This document shows positions 1 to 7,189 of a DNA stretch of 10,651 nt, one piece after another; the first letter of the stretch is position 1; each line of letters begins with the position of its first letter. The notes under the pieces were generated by a model. The model was not told the origin of the DNA. It worked only from the letters and a program-made list of their open reading frames with translations, and did no database searches. Position numbers and translations under genes: made by a program. Source of the stretch: Bacillota bacterium (GTDB lineage Bacteria; Bacillota_I; Bacilli_A; Erysipelotrichales; Erysipelotrichaceae); NCBI GenBank assembly GCA_023387245.1, contig JAEWIH010000071.1, forward strand, positions 1-10,651, written 5' to 3'.

Positions 1-1
1 A

Positions 2-52
2 TCTAGTTTTGATGATATTACTAATCAATTTAAGATTTGGACTGATTATTAA
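2..52 (+). CDS. 3' end of an unidentified upstream gene (partial)
   Basis: The frame starting at base 2 is open and gives 16 codons ending ...FKIWTDY and a TAA stop, 14 nt before a strong terminator hairpin. This position and the polar, acidic residues suit the C-terminus of a soluble protein. A second frame (bases 3-65) is also open, but it gives an almost wholly hydrophobic tail that runs up to the hairpin. The true frame is therefore not certain. Too little is present to name the product. Confidence 0.45.
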   Translation, partial: SSFDDITNQFKIWTDY

Positions 53-66
53 TTTATATTTATAAT

Positions 67-98
67 GCCTGATATATGTTTCGTATCAGGCTTTTTTT
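67..98 (+). terminator. Rho-independent terminator of the upstream gene
   Basis: A perfect 8-bp stem (GCCTGATA at 67-74 with TATCAGGC at 84-91) closes a 9-nt loop and is followed by seven T at 92-98. It insulates the RiPP operon from upstream transcription. The following 65 bases, up to the next promoter, are AT-rich and hold nothing else that I can recognise. Confidence 0.9.
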
Positions 99-163
99 AT
101 TATAAATATTTTTCAAAAAATGATAGAATTTTATATTAATTGTGAAAAAATTAGAAAAAGATA

Positions 164-192
164 TTGATTATCATTTTTAGTTAATTTATAAT
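164..192 (+). promoter_or_regulatory. Promoter of the RiPP operon
   Basis: TTGATT (164-169) and a consensus TATAAT (187-192) are separated by exactly 17 bp, the optimal sigma-A arrangement. Transcription should start near 198-200. That is almost on top of the ribosome binding site AAGGGAGGGG (199-208) of the precursor gene, so the 5' untranslated leader would be only about a dozen nucleotides. Confidence 0.75.
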
Positions 193-211
193 AATATCAA
201 GGGAGGGGATT

Positions 212-400
212 ATGAAAAAATATATAAGAAACTTCAATGACGAGAAAAATGATAATGTTTTGACTAGTGATGAAGGATCAGAAATGTTATTGTTTGATGC
301 TGAAGACATGTCGGATTTTGATGTGATTGAGGCTAAAAATATAGTTAATGGTACTTGTAGCTGCGGCTGTGGTGGTGCAGGAGCAGGAATGGGAGCATAA
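212..400 (+). CDS. Cys/Gly-rich RiPP precursor peptide
   Basis: This 62-residue peptide has the layout of a leader-core RiPP precursor and stands first in an operon with a SPASM radical SAM enzyme, a protease and an ABC exporter. Residues 1 to about 46 are acidic and lack cysteine, with a hydrophobic patch MLLF at 25-28 that could be a recognition element. The tail, residues 47-62, reads GTCSCGCG followed by GAGAGMGA. All three cysteines (49, 51, 53) alternate with Ser/Gly and precede a run made only of Gly, Ala and one Met. The start codon is set by the very strong site AAGGGAGGGG, 3 nt upstream of the ATG. By analogy with sactipeptides and ranthipeptides, the Cys would be thioether donors and the tail residues acceptors; this is inference. 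Gly54-Gly55 or the Asn-Gly at 46-47 are possible cleavage points. I do not recognise a named precursor family. Confidence 0.85.
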   Translation: MKKYIRNFNDEKNDNVLTSDEGSEMLLFDAEDMSDFDVIEAKNIVNGTCSCGCGGAGAGMGA

Positions 401-401
401 T

Positions 402-428
402 AAAGAGAGTGTTAATACATTCTCTTTT
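402..428 (+). promoter_or_regulatory. Intercistronic hairpin after the precursor gene
   Basis: An 11-bp stem (402-412 with 417-427, one G-U pair) closes a TAAT loop, beginning one base after the precursor stop codon. The T residues are mostly inside the stem and only one T follows, so it looks like a leaky terminator or an mRNA 3'-end stabiliser rather than a full terminator. Such elements commonly let a short precursor mRNA accumulate above the maturation genes. That function here is inferred. Confidence 0.7.
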
Positions 429-457
429 AAAGTATTTATGCTTATTTAAGGTTATTT

Positions 458-1702
458 ATGGTAATATTTTTTGATTCATTACATTATAAAATTAATAAAG
501 ATAACTATTCCATTTTTTATTTTCAATTTATTAATAAATTAATTAAATTAAAATATCATAATGCTTATTTATTATCTAAAATACTTGAATATAAATCACC
601 TTTAAATACTGATGATTTAGATTTAAGAATATACGGTTTTTCGTCTGAATATATTAATTCATTTGTTGATAAAATGATTGATTTAAAATTCTTTTTTAAA
701 ACGGAAGCTGAATTAGTAGAAAGTGATTTTAAGCACACTTATGAAAATCAATCTAATATTATTGGTTTGGAAAAGATATATTGTCATTTAACACAAAATT
801 GTAACTTATCCTGTAGTTATTGTTATAATATTAAAAATTTAAATTGTGATCGCAAAGAATTGACTACCGATGAGTGGATAAATAAAATAAAAGAATTTAT
901 TTTGATAGGTGTTAAAGAAATAGTTTTTACTGGCGGTGAAGTTTTGTTAAGAAAAGATTTAGTTGATATTTTAGAATCATTGAGAAAATATAATGTAAAA
1001 ACTATAATTTTGACTAATGGAACTTTGTTGGATACTAGCAGAGGTAAGAAAGTATTAGATTTAGTAGATAAAGTAATAGTGAGTTTAGATTCTATAAATC
1101 ATGATATGAATAATAAATATAGAGTAAATTCAATTAAATATAATATTTTAGAGACATTGAGTAATTTGCGTTTATACAGTGATAAAATATCAGTTAGAGC
1201 AGTTGTTGGTTATCATAATTTTCATGATGTAAGTAAATTAAAAGAATATGTTGTTAATGAATTGGGAATGAAGTTTATAAAATCTAAATTACTTCCTAAT
1301 AATATTAGAGAAATAGGTTCTTTTTGTCCTGATTTTAGTAATTTTTATGATAAAGATGAAATTGGTAATATTTCAAAATGTGGTGCATGTAAACAAATAT
1401 TTGCTATAGATTCAAATGGGGATTTTTATCCGTGCCAAACAATGATTAGACCAGAGATGAAAATAGGTAATATTATTAGTGATAATTTGAAGGACCTTGT
1501 TGTTAATGCTGATGATAAATTTGGATTTGGTGTTAGTGTCAATTATATTAAAGAATGCGATAAATGTGTTTTTAAATATATTTGTGGTGGCGGTTGTAAA
1601 GCATTAAATTATAATTTATACCATAAATTGAATTTAAAAAATGATTTTTTGTGTGATTTATATAAATATCAATGTATTAAAAAAATAGAAAATTTATATT
1701 AG
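458..1702 (+). CDS. Radical SAM/SPASM peptide maturase
   Basis: This 414-residue enzyme should install cross-links in the peptide encoded just upstream, using S-adenosylmethionine radical chemistry. The radical SAM cluster motif C-x3-C-x2-C is at Cys115, Cys119 and Cys122, followed by the SAM-binding segment FTGGEV (157-162), where the usual GGEP proline is Val. The C-terminus carries a complete seven-cysteine SPASM signature: Cys311-x9-Gly-x4-Cys326, then Cys367-x2-Cys370-x5-Cys376-x3-Cys380, then Cys399. This implies two auxiliary 4Fe-4S clusters. Residues 1 to about 95 precede the barrel and could be a winged-helix RiPP recognition element, but only its position and helix-rich composition suggest so. 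TAAGG at 447-451 serves as the ribosome binding site. Arginine is mostly AGA and isoleucine often ATA, unlike ppdK in the same window, which may mean low expression or a different origin. The substrate and the exact linkage are inferred. Confidence 0.93.
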   Translation: MVIFFDSLHYKINKDNYSIFYFQFINKLIKLKYHNAYLLSKILEYKSPLNTDDLDLRIYGFSSEYINSFVDKMIDLKFFFKTEAELVESDFKHTYENQSNIIGLEKIYCHLTQNCNLSCSYCYNIKNLNCDRKELTTDEWINKIKEFILIGVKEIVFTGGEVLLRKDLVDILESLRKYNVKTIILTNGTLLDTSRGKKVLDLVDKVIVSLDSINHDMNNKYRVNSIKYNILETLSNLRLYSDKISVRAVVGYHNFHDVSKLKEYVVNELGMKFIKSKLLPNNIREIGSFCPDFSNFYDKDEIGNISKCGACKQIFAIDSNGDFYPCQTMIRPEMKIGNIISDNLKDLVVNADDKFGFGVSVNYIKECDKCVFKYICGGGCKALNYNLYHKLNLKNDFLCDLYKYQCIKKIENLY

Positions 1703-1706
1703 GTTT

Positions 1707-2645
1707 ATGACTAAAAGACATATAAAGTATGAAAAATCGTTGTTTTCATTTTTAAATAAAATTGTTAGTAAAAACAATTTATTGACAGAAGACAAAGATG
1801 TAGAGATTTCTAAATATATAGTTAATAAATTAGGAATTAAATATTTAAATGTTTCAGAAAAATCGATGAATATATTGGATCTTTTTAATTTTCAATATTC
1901 TAAGTGTAATGATTATTATTTAATTGTTGAAGATAGTCCGAATTTTAAAAATATTCAGAAAAATGATTTAATATTGTCTGGTGTTATTGAGATTAATAGT
2001 ATGAGTTCTGAATTTTTTGCCGGAGAGTTTGAAATATTGAGGCAAGACATAAATGGCAATTTTGAAATATTTAATGAATTTTATCAAATTGATTTTAATA
2101 ATAGATCGGAAATAATGTTTAAAATTGATAATTATTTGTGTTTAAATGCTCAAAATTTTAATAATATGATGTATTTTGATAGAAAAAGAATTGAATCATA
2201 TTTAAAAAAAGGTATTAATCTTATTTTAGATTTTAAAAATAATGGAGGTAGCGACATAGATAATGTTATTTGTTGGTTGTCGGTTTTAGGCTTTTCTGCT
2301 ACATATACTATTGATAAAACGGCTAATTCTATTAATTTTAGAATTTTAAATAGTATTTATAATAACAAATATTTTATATTGTGTAATTCTGCTACTGCTA
2401 GTTCAGCAGAGGTTTTTATAAATTGTTTGCAGAGATATGGTGATTGTGTTGTTATTGGAACGGAAACTTATGGTAAGAATGTTGCTTGTGTTAGTAAATG
2501 TTATTATAATACGAAATTGAGTATTCCGATTTATAATATTAAAGTTGACAATATTATTTCAAAAGTGGATATTGATTTATATTGTGATGATATTGATAAT
2601 TATAGTTTTGATAATGTAATTGCATTAATTAATGATAAGGAGTAA
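1707..2645 (+). CDS. S41-family (C-terminal processing type) serine peptidase, probable leader peptidase
   Basis: The 312-residue protein carries the hallmarks of the S41/Ctp fold. They are a DFKNNGG strand-loop (175-181), a nucleophile segment TASSAE with Ser232 aligned to the catalytic serine of Prc/CtpA, and the lysine motif TETYGK with Lys257, 25 residues later as in Prc. The Gln that completes the triad in some Ctp proteases (Lys+4) is Cys261 here. Residues about 75-130 (containing QKNDLILSGV) may be a degenerate PDZ domain. Unlike ordinary Ctp proteases it has no signal peptide or membrane anchor; the N-terminus is charged (MTKRHIKYEK), so it probably acts in the cytoplasm. The start lies 4 nt after the maturase stop with only a weak AGG nearby, which suggests translational coupling. 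As the transporter lacks a peptidase domain, this is the best candidate for leader removal. The family call is firm and the role is inferred. Confidence 0.88.
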   Translation: MTKRHIKYEKSLFSFLNKIVSKNNLLTEDKDVEISKYIVNKLGIKYLNVSEKSMNILDLFNFQYSKCNDYYLIVEDSPNFKNIQKNDLILSGVIEINSMSSEFFAGEFEILRQDINGNFEIFNEFYQIDFNNRSEIMFKIDNYLCLNAQNFNNMMYFDRKRIESYLKKGINLILDFKNNGGSDIDNVICWLSVLGFSATYTIDKTANSINFRILNSIYNNKYFILCNSATASSAEVFINCLQRYGDCVVIGTETYGKNVACVSKCYYNTKLSIPIYNIKVDNIISKVDIDLYCDDIDNYSFDNVIALINDKE

Positions 2646-2649
2646 TAAA

Positions 2650-4254
2650 ATGCATAAGAAATTGGGTAGTGTATTAAATGGTAATTGGTTTTTGCAGATA
2701 TTAGTAATACTGCTGACTATTGTTCAAGTAGTGTGTGTTTTTTGTTTGCCGATATATGTTAATCATTTATTAAATAATATTGATAAGTATGATGTTTTTA
2801 ATTTGATTTTATTGTTTTTAGTATTTGCTGTGTGTTTATTGATTTTTAATGTTTTTTTAAATTATGTTAAAAAGAAATTTAAAATTTATTTTAAAATAAA
2901 ATTAAATGAAGACTTATATTATAAATTGTTTAGAGTTAGATATGATGTTTTAAATAAAAAGGGTATGTCATATTATACAGAGTATATTAATAATGTAGTA
3001 ACAAATATTAGTAATTATTTTACTGATGCTATTCCTGGTATTATTGCTACAGTTTTAATGTTATTTGTTTGTATAGTTATTATTGGACTGTATAATTTTT
3101 ACTTAACATTTTTATTATTTTTATTAGTATTTTTACAATATAATATTTTTAAACATATTAATAAACGTTTATCGTTTAAGTGTCAAAGATTGTCTAGTGT
3201 ATGTTCTACGGGGTTTAGTTATATATTATCAGCAGTTGAAAATTTAGAATTTTTAAAATCTCGTAGTCATCATAAATCTTTAATGAGATTATTATATCCT
3301 AAAATTAGTGAAATGCATGATGTAACTGAAGATGTTAATAATTATGCTGCTAATATGTGTAGTATTTATGCGATTTTTGTTAATTTTGTTCAATATTTTA
3401 TGTTGTTATATTTTGGATATTTAGTTTTAATTGGTCAATTAGGTGTTTCTAATTTTGTTTTTGTATCAATTATTTTAAGTGTTTTCTTTGATAATTTATC
3501 GGCAGTTTCTTCAATTTCTTTAAAATCGAGTGAAGCTTCTGCTTCTTGGAAATTTGTTGATGAAGAAATTCTGGAACTAATGGAAAGAGATAATGGTGTT
3601 GAATTGTGTGAAGTAACAAGACTTGATTTTGTTGATGGAGTTTTGGGTTATGATGATTTAGTTTTGGCTGATAATATTAATTTAAGTGCTAAAAAGGGTG
3701 ATGTTGTTTTTATTAAAGGTGAAACTGGTACTGGTAAATCGTCTTTGGTTAAGTGTTTGTTAGGATTAAAGGATATGGCTGGTTTAAAACTAAATGGACA
3801 GGATTATGTTGATTATAGTTTAGAAAGTATTCGTAGTCATATTGCGTATGTATCACAAAATTTTTTATTATTGGATGATAGTCTGTTGAATAATATTTTA
3901 ATGGGTGAAGAGTTAAGTGTTGATAATGTTTTGAAATTTAATTTCTTTAATAAATTTGTGGATAATGGTCATATTGCTAATATCGAGATTGTTAATAAGG
4001 GTAATAATTTATCTGGAGGAGATAAGCAAAAAATTATTTTGGCTAGAACTTTAATTAAAGATTATGATTTATTAATTTTAGATGAGGTTACTAGTTCAAT
4101 GGATAAAGAAACTGAAAAAATTGTATTTGATGAAATTTTTAGTCGTCGTCAAAATTTAATAACTATTATCATTTCTCATGATGATCATTTAATGGCATAT
4201 GCTAATAAAGTTTGGCAATTGGCAGATAAAAAATTTAGGGAGATTATTAATTAA
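2650..4254 (+). CDS. ABC exporter (fused membrane and ATPase domains) for the modified peptide
   Basis: This 534-residue half-transporter should work as a homodimer in the cytoplasmic membrane and export the mature or modified peptide. Roughly six hydrophobic segments lie at about 12-37, 48-71, 130-150, 150-166, 239-262 and 266-284. The C-terminal ATPase has a Walker A GETGTGKS (357-364), Q-loop Gln403, signature LSGGD (454-458), Walker B LLILDE (474-479) and switch His510. There is no C39 peptidase domain, so it cannot cleave the leader itself. I chose the ATG at 2650 because AAGGAG (2637-2642) lies 7 nt before it; an in-frame ATG at 2632 has no such site and would overlap the peptidase gene. 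It ends the RiPP operon, and no terminator of its own follows. Self-protection by export is possible, as no immunity gene is seen. Confidence 0.93.
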   Translation: MHKKLGSVLNGNWFLQILVILLTIVQVVCVFCLPIYVNHLLNNIDKYDVFNLILLFLVFAVCLLIFNVFLNYVKKKFKIYFKIKLNEDLYYKLFRVRYDVLNKKGMSYYTEYINNVVTNISNYFTDAIPGIIATVLMLFVCIVIIGLYNFYLTFLLFLLVFLQYNIFKHINKRLSFKCQRLSSVCSTGFSYILSAVENLEFLKSRSHHKSLMRLLYPKISEMHDVTEDVNNYAANMCSIYAIFVNFVQYFMLLYFGYLVLIGQLGVSNFVFVSIILSVFFDNLSAVSSISLKSSEASASWKFVDEEILELMERDNGVELCEVTRLDFVDGVLGYDDLVLADNINLSAKKGDVVFIKGETGTGKSSLVKCLLGLKDMAGLKLNGQDYVDYSLESIRSHIAYVSQNFLLLDDSLLNNILMGEELSVDNVLKFNFFNKFVDNGHIANIEIVNKGNNLSGGDKQKIILARTLIKDYDLLILDEVTSSMDKETEKIVFDEIFSRRQNLITIIISHDDHLMAYANKVWQLADKKFREIIN

Positions 4255-4262
4255 TTTAAAGT

Positions 4263-4292
4263 TTGATATTTGTTAATGGTTTATGCTATAAT
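4263..4292 (+). promoter_or_regulatory. Promoter of the valS T-box transcript
   Basis: TTGATA (4263-4268) and TATAAT (4287-4292) are 18 bp apart, and TG at 4284-4285 makes an extended -10 element. The start would be near 4298-4300, just before T-box stem I. It begins 8 nt after the exporter stop codon. Confidence 0.85.
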
Positions 4293-4299
4293 CATTACA

Positions 4300-4510
4300 A
4301 GTCATATAACTCGAGGAGTAGTTATGATTTATTTTTCAGGGACATGATGGTTGGTGTGAATCATGATTTAATCTTAATGAAGGTAGCGAGTTTGATACAG
4401 ATATGAATGTTTAGTAGTATTTGTCGTTGGTGGCGTTAACACATTTGAGAAAAAATCTAGGTGGTACCATGCATATATGCATCCTTGGGATCACCTTTTA
4501 TTTTGTTATT
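4300..4510 (+). ncRNA. T-box riboswitch, valine specific (valS leader)
   Basis: This leader senses uncharged tRNA-Val. The base of stem I is AACTCG (4308-4313) with CGAGTT (4387-4392). Above it is an internal loop with AGTA (4317-4320) opposite GAA (4379-4381), the usual loop-E type motif. The specifier codon GTA (4383-4385, valine) sits in this loop. The stem I tip is CATGAT (4343-4348) with ATCATG (4360-4365). The antiterminator has AGG (4459-4461) with CCT (4483-4485), the conserved 7-nt bulge TGGTACC (4462-4468), and an ATGCAT/ATGCAT upper helix. TGGT in the bulge complements the ACCA end expected for tRNA-Val. The downstream gene is valS, which agrees with the specifier. The pairings were worked out by eye. 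Confidence 0.93.
4459..4504 (+). terminator. Regulated terminator of the T-box leader
   Basis: AGGTGGT (4459-4465) can pair with ATCACCT (4490-4496), one pair being G-U, with further inner pairing, followed by TTTTATTTT. It uses the same AGG as the antiterminator, so the two folds exclude each other as expected for a T-box. It is also the first hairpin-plus-T-run terminator downstream of the RiPP operon. Confidence 0.75.
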
Positions 4511-4521
4511 AGGAGGTAATT

Positions 4522-7128
4522 ATGGCATTGTCTAATAAATATAATCATTTAGAGATTGAAAAAAAATATTATGATCAATGGATTAAAAATGAATATTTTG
4601 TTGCTAAAAAAAATGATAAACAACCATTTTCGATTGTTATTCCACCTCCAAATGTTACTGGAAAATTACATTTAGGTCATTCGTGGGATAATACTTTACA
4701 AGATATACTAGCTCGTTATCAGCGTCTATTAGGTAAAGATGTATTATATTTACCTGGGATGGATCATGCCGGTATAGCTACTCAGGCTAAAATTGATGCT
4801 CGTTTAAAAGAACAAGGTATTTCTCGTCATGATATTGGTCGCGAAAAGTTTTTGGAACACGCATGGAATTGGAAAGAAGAATATGCGGATACTATTTGTA
4901 AACAATGGGCCAAAATGGGACTTTCTTTAGATTATAGTCGTTTGCGTTTTACTTTAGACCAAGGTTTAAATGATGCTGTTAATGAAGTATTTGTTACATT
5001 ATATAATGAGGGATTAATTTTTCAAGGTGATCGGATTATTAACTGGGATCCTGTTGCTCAAACGGCTTTGAGTAATATTGAAGTTATTTATAAAGAAGTT
5101 GAAGGTAATTTTTGGACATTTAAATATCCATTAGTTGATAGTGATTCATTTTTATTAGTTGCGACAACTAGACCAGAAACGATGTTTGGAGATGTTTGTG
5201 TAGTTGTTCATCCTCTTGATTCTAGATATGCTCATTTAATTGGCAAAAAAGTTATTAATCCGGCTAACATGCAAGAAATACCAATTATTGGAGATGAATA
5301 TATAGATATTGAGTTTGGTACTGGGGCTATGAAATGTACACCTGCTCATGACCCAAATGATTTTAAACTAGGATTAAAATATAATTTAGAAATGCCTATT
5401 TGTATGAATCCAGATGGTACTATGAATGAGTTGGCTAATGAATATAATGGATTAGATCGTTTTGAATGTCGTAAACAATTAGTAGCTAAACTTGAAAAAA
5501 ATGGTTATTTAGAAAAAGTTGAAAAACATATTCATCAAGTAGGTCATAGTGAAAGAACCGATTGTATCGTAGAACCATATTTATCTAGACAATGGTTTGT
5601 TAAAATGGAACCATTGGCTAAAGATGTATTGGATAATCAAAAAAACGTTGATACTAAAATTAATTTTTATCCACCACGTTTTGAAAAGATTTTTTGTGAT
5701 TGGTTGGAAAATATTGAAGATTGGTGTATATCTAGACAATTATGGTGGGGCCATCGAATTCCGGCTTATACTCATAAAGTTACTAAGGAACTGCTTGTTA
5801 GTAAAACACCACCTACAGATATTGAAAATTGGGAACAAGATCCCGATGTTTTAGATACGTGGTTTTCTAGCGCATTGTGGCCATTTTCGACATTAGGTTG
5901 GCCGAATTCATCTAGTTTAGATTTAGAACGTTACTATCCAACAGATGTATTAGTAACTGGTTATGATATTATTTTGTTTTGGGTTGTTAGGATGGCTTTT
6001 CAAGCTCGTCATTTTACTAAAAATATTCCTTTTAAAGATGTTTTAATTCATGGTTTGATTAGGGCAGAAGATGGTAGAAAAATGTCGAAATCTTATGGTA
6101 ATGGAGTTGATCCTATTGATGTTATCGAACAATATGGTGTTGATGCTTTGCGTTATTTTTTAGTAACAAATTCGACACCGGGTTTAGATTTAAGATATTC
6201 AAAGACAAAAGTAGAAGCTGCTTGGAATTTTATTAATAAAATTTATCAGTCGGCACGTTTTGTATCTTTATATTTGCCATAAGATTTTGATTGTAAAAAC
6301 ATTAAATTAAATAATTTATCTTTATATGATCATTGGATTTTAACAAAATTGAAAAAAGTTTTAAAAGAAGTTGAATTAAACATGGGACAATATGAATTTG
6401 TTAATGTTGGTACTTGTTTAGAAAATTTTATTTGGAATGACTTTTGTAGTTGGTATATCGAACTTTCAAAATCGTCTTTAGCTAGTGATGATAGCAATGT
6501 TTTAAATGCTACTTATAATACTTTATATGTGGTTTTAATTAGTATTATTAAAATGTTATCTCCATTTATGCCTTTTGTTTGTGAAGAGATTTATTTATCT
6601 TTACCACATATTTATGAGTCAGTTAATTTAGAATCTTGGCCTCAAATTGATTATGTTGAAGATGAAGAGGCTATGAATAGTGTTGAACAATTGTTAGAAA
6701 TTATTAGTGCTATTCGCGAAACAAGAGTAGCATATAATTTAAAACCTTCTTTAGATTTAGCTGGTTGTATTTTTGATAGTGATAATAATCTATTAGAATT
6801 AAATAGTTTATTTAAATCAAGTTTACTAAAGATGTCTCACTTAATTATAGAGGATTTTGATGGGGAGAGAATGATTGTGCCACTAAAATTTGGTAGTTTA
6901 CATTTATTAAAATCACAATTAATTGATATTGAAGTTGAAAAGCAACGGTTATTGAAACAGAAACAACATTTTGAAAATGAAGTTGATCGCTGTTTAAAAT
7001 TGTTATCAAATCCTAATTTTATTAATAAAGCTGCTATAGATAAGGTTAATAGCGAAAAATTAAAATTAGATCAAAATCAGCAACAATTAAAATTGATTTT
7101 AGATCAATTATCTAATTTAGATGATTAA
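4522..7128 (+). pseudogene. valS: Valyl-tRNA synthetase, interrupted by one in-frame TAA
   Basis: The product charges tRNA-Val with valine in the cytoplasm. Residues 1-586 hold the class I catalytic core: [13 protein letters not shown] (HLGH at 50-53), an editing domain at about 190-340 with [21 protein letters not shown], and KMSKS at 520-524. Codon 587 (6280-6282) is TAA. The same frame then continues without a break for another 281 codons, with SLYDHWILTKL, the anticodon-binding domain (FIWNDFCSWYIELSK) and the C-terminal coiled-coil arm ending SNLDD. The total of about 868 residues is normal for bacterial ValRS, so nothing else is missing. The start follows AGGAGGT (4511-4517). No ribosome binding site precedes the TTG at 6349 or other restart codons. 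The gene is normally essential and its T-box is intact, so a sequencing error or a recent G/C/A-to-T change is the likeliest cause. A split enzyme or readthrough remains possible. Confidence 0.93.
6280..6282 (+). other. In-frame TAA stop inside valS
   Basis: The context is CCA TAA GAT. Removing the stop joins LYLP to DFDCKN in the same frame, in the variable linker between the catalytic and anticodon-binding domains. GAA, CAA or AAA would each become TAA by one base change. Other genes here end in TAA, so reassignment of TAA can be excluded. Confidence 0.9.
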
Positions 7129-7153
7129 ACCCCTTTCAGAAATTAATTTTTTT

Positions 7154-7162
7154 TGATACAAT
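7154..7162 (+). promoter_or_regulatory. Extended -10 promoter of ppdK
   Basis: TGATACAAT combines the TGn extension (7154-7155) with TACAAT (7157-7162). The -35 region 17 bp upstream (TTTCAG) is poor, which extended -10 promoters tolerate. The identical TGATACAAT precedes the S1-domain gene at 10160. No terminator is visible between valS and this promoter, so readthrough from valS may add to ppdK expression. Confidence 0.6.
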
Positions 7163-7189
7163 AGTAAATTGATGGAGGAGAATGTAAAA

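Noticed and set aside
2632..2649. Earlier in-frame ATG of the ABC exporter
   Set aside because: It has no ribosome binding site and lies inside the peptidase gene, while AAGGAG is ideally placed for the ATG at 2650.
4459..4500. ATGCATATATGCAT palindrome as a transcription factor site
   Set aside because: It is explained as the upper helix of the T-box antiterminator.
5597..5854. 85-codon open frame on the plus strand inside valS
   Set aside because: It overlaps the strongly conserved catalytic part of valS in another frame and shows no known domain; it is a shadow.
6283..7128. valS second half as an independent gene starting at TTG 6349
   Set aside because: No ribosome binding site is present near it, and the conserved ValRS sequence already begins upstream (SLYDHWIL), in frame with the first half.
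7169..7189. Earlier in-frame TTG/ATG codons of ppdK
   Set aside because: They overlap or precede the GGAGGAG site that serves the ATG at 7190, and they add residues not typical of the family.
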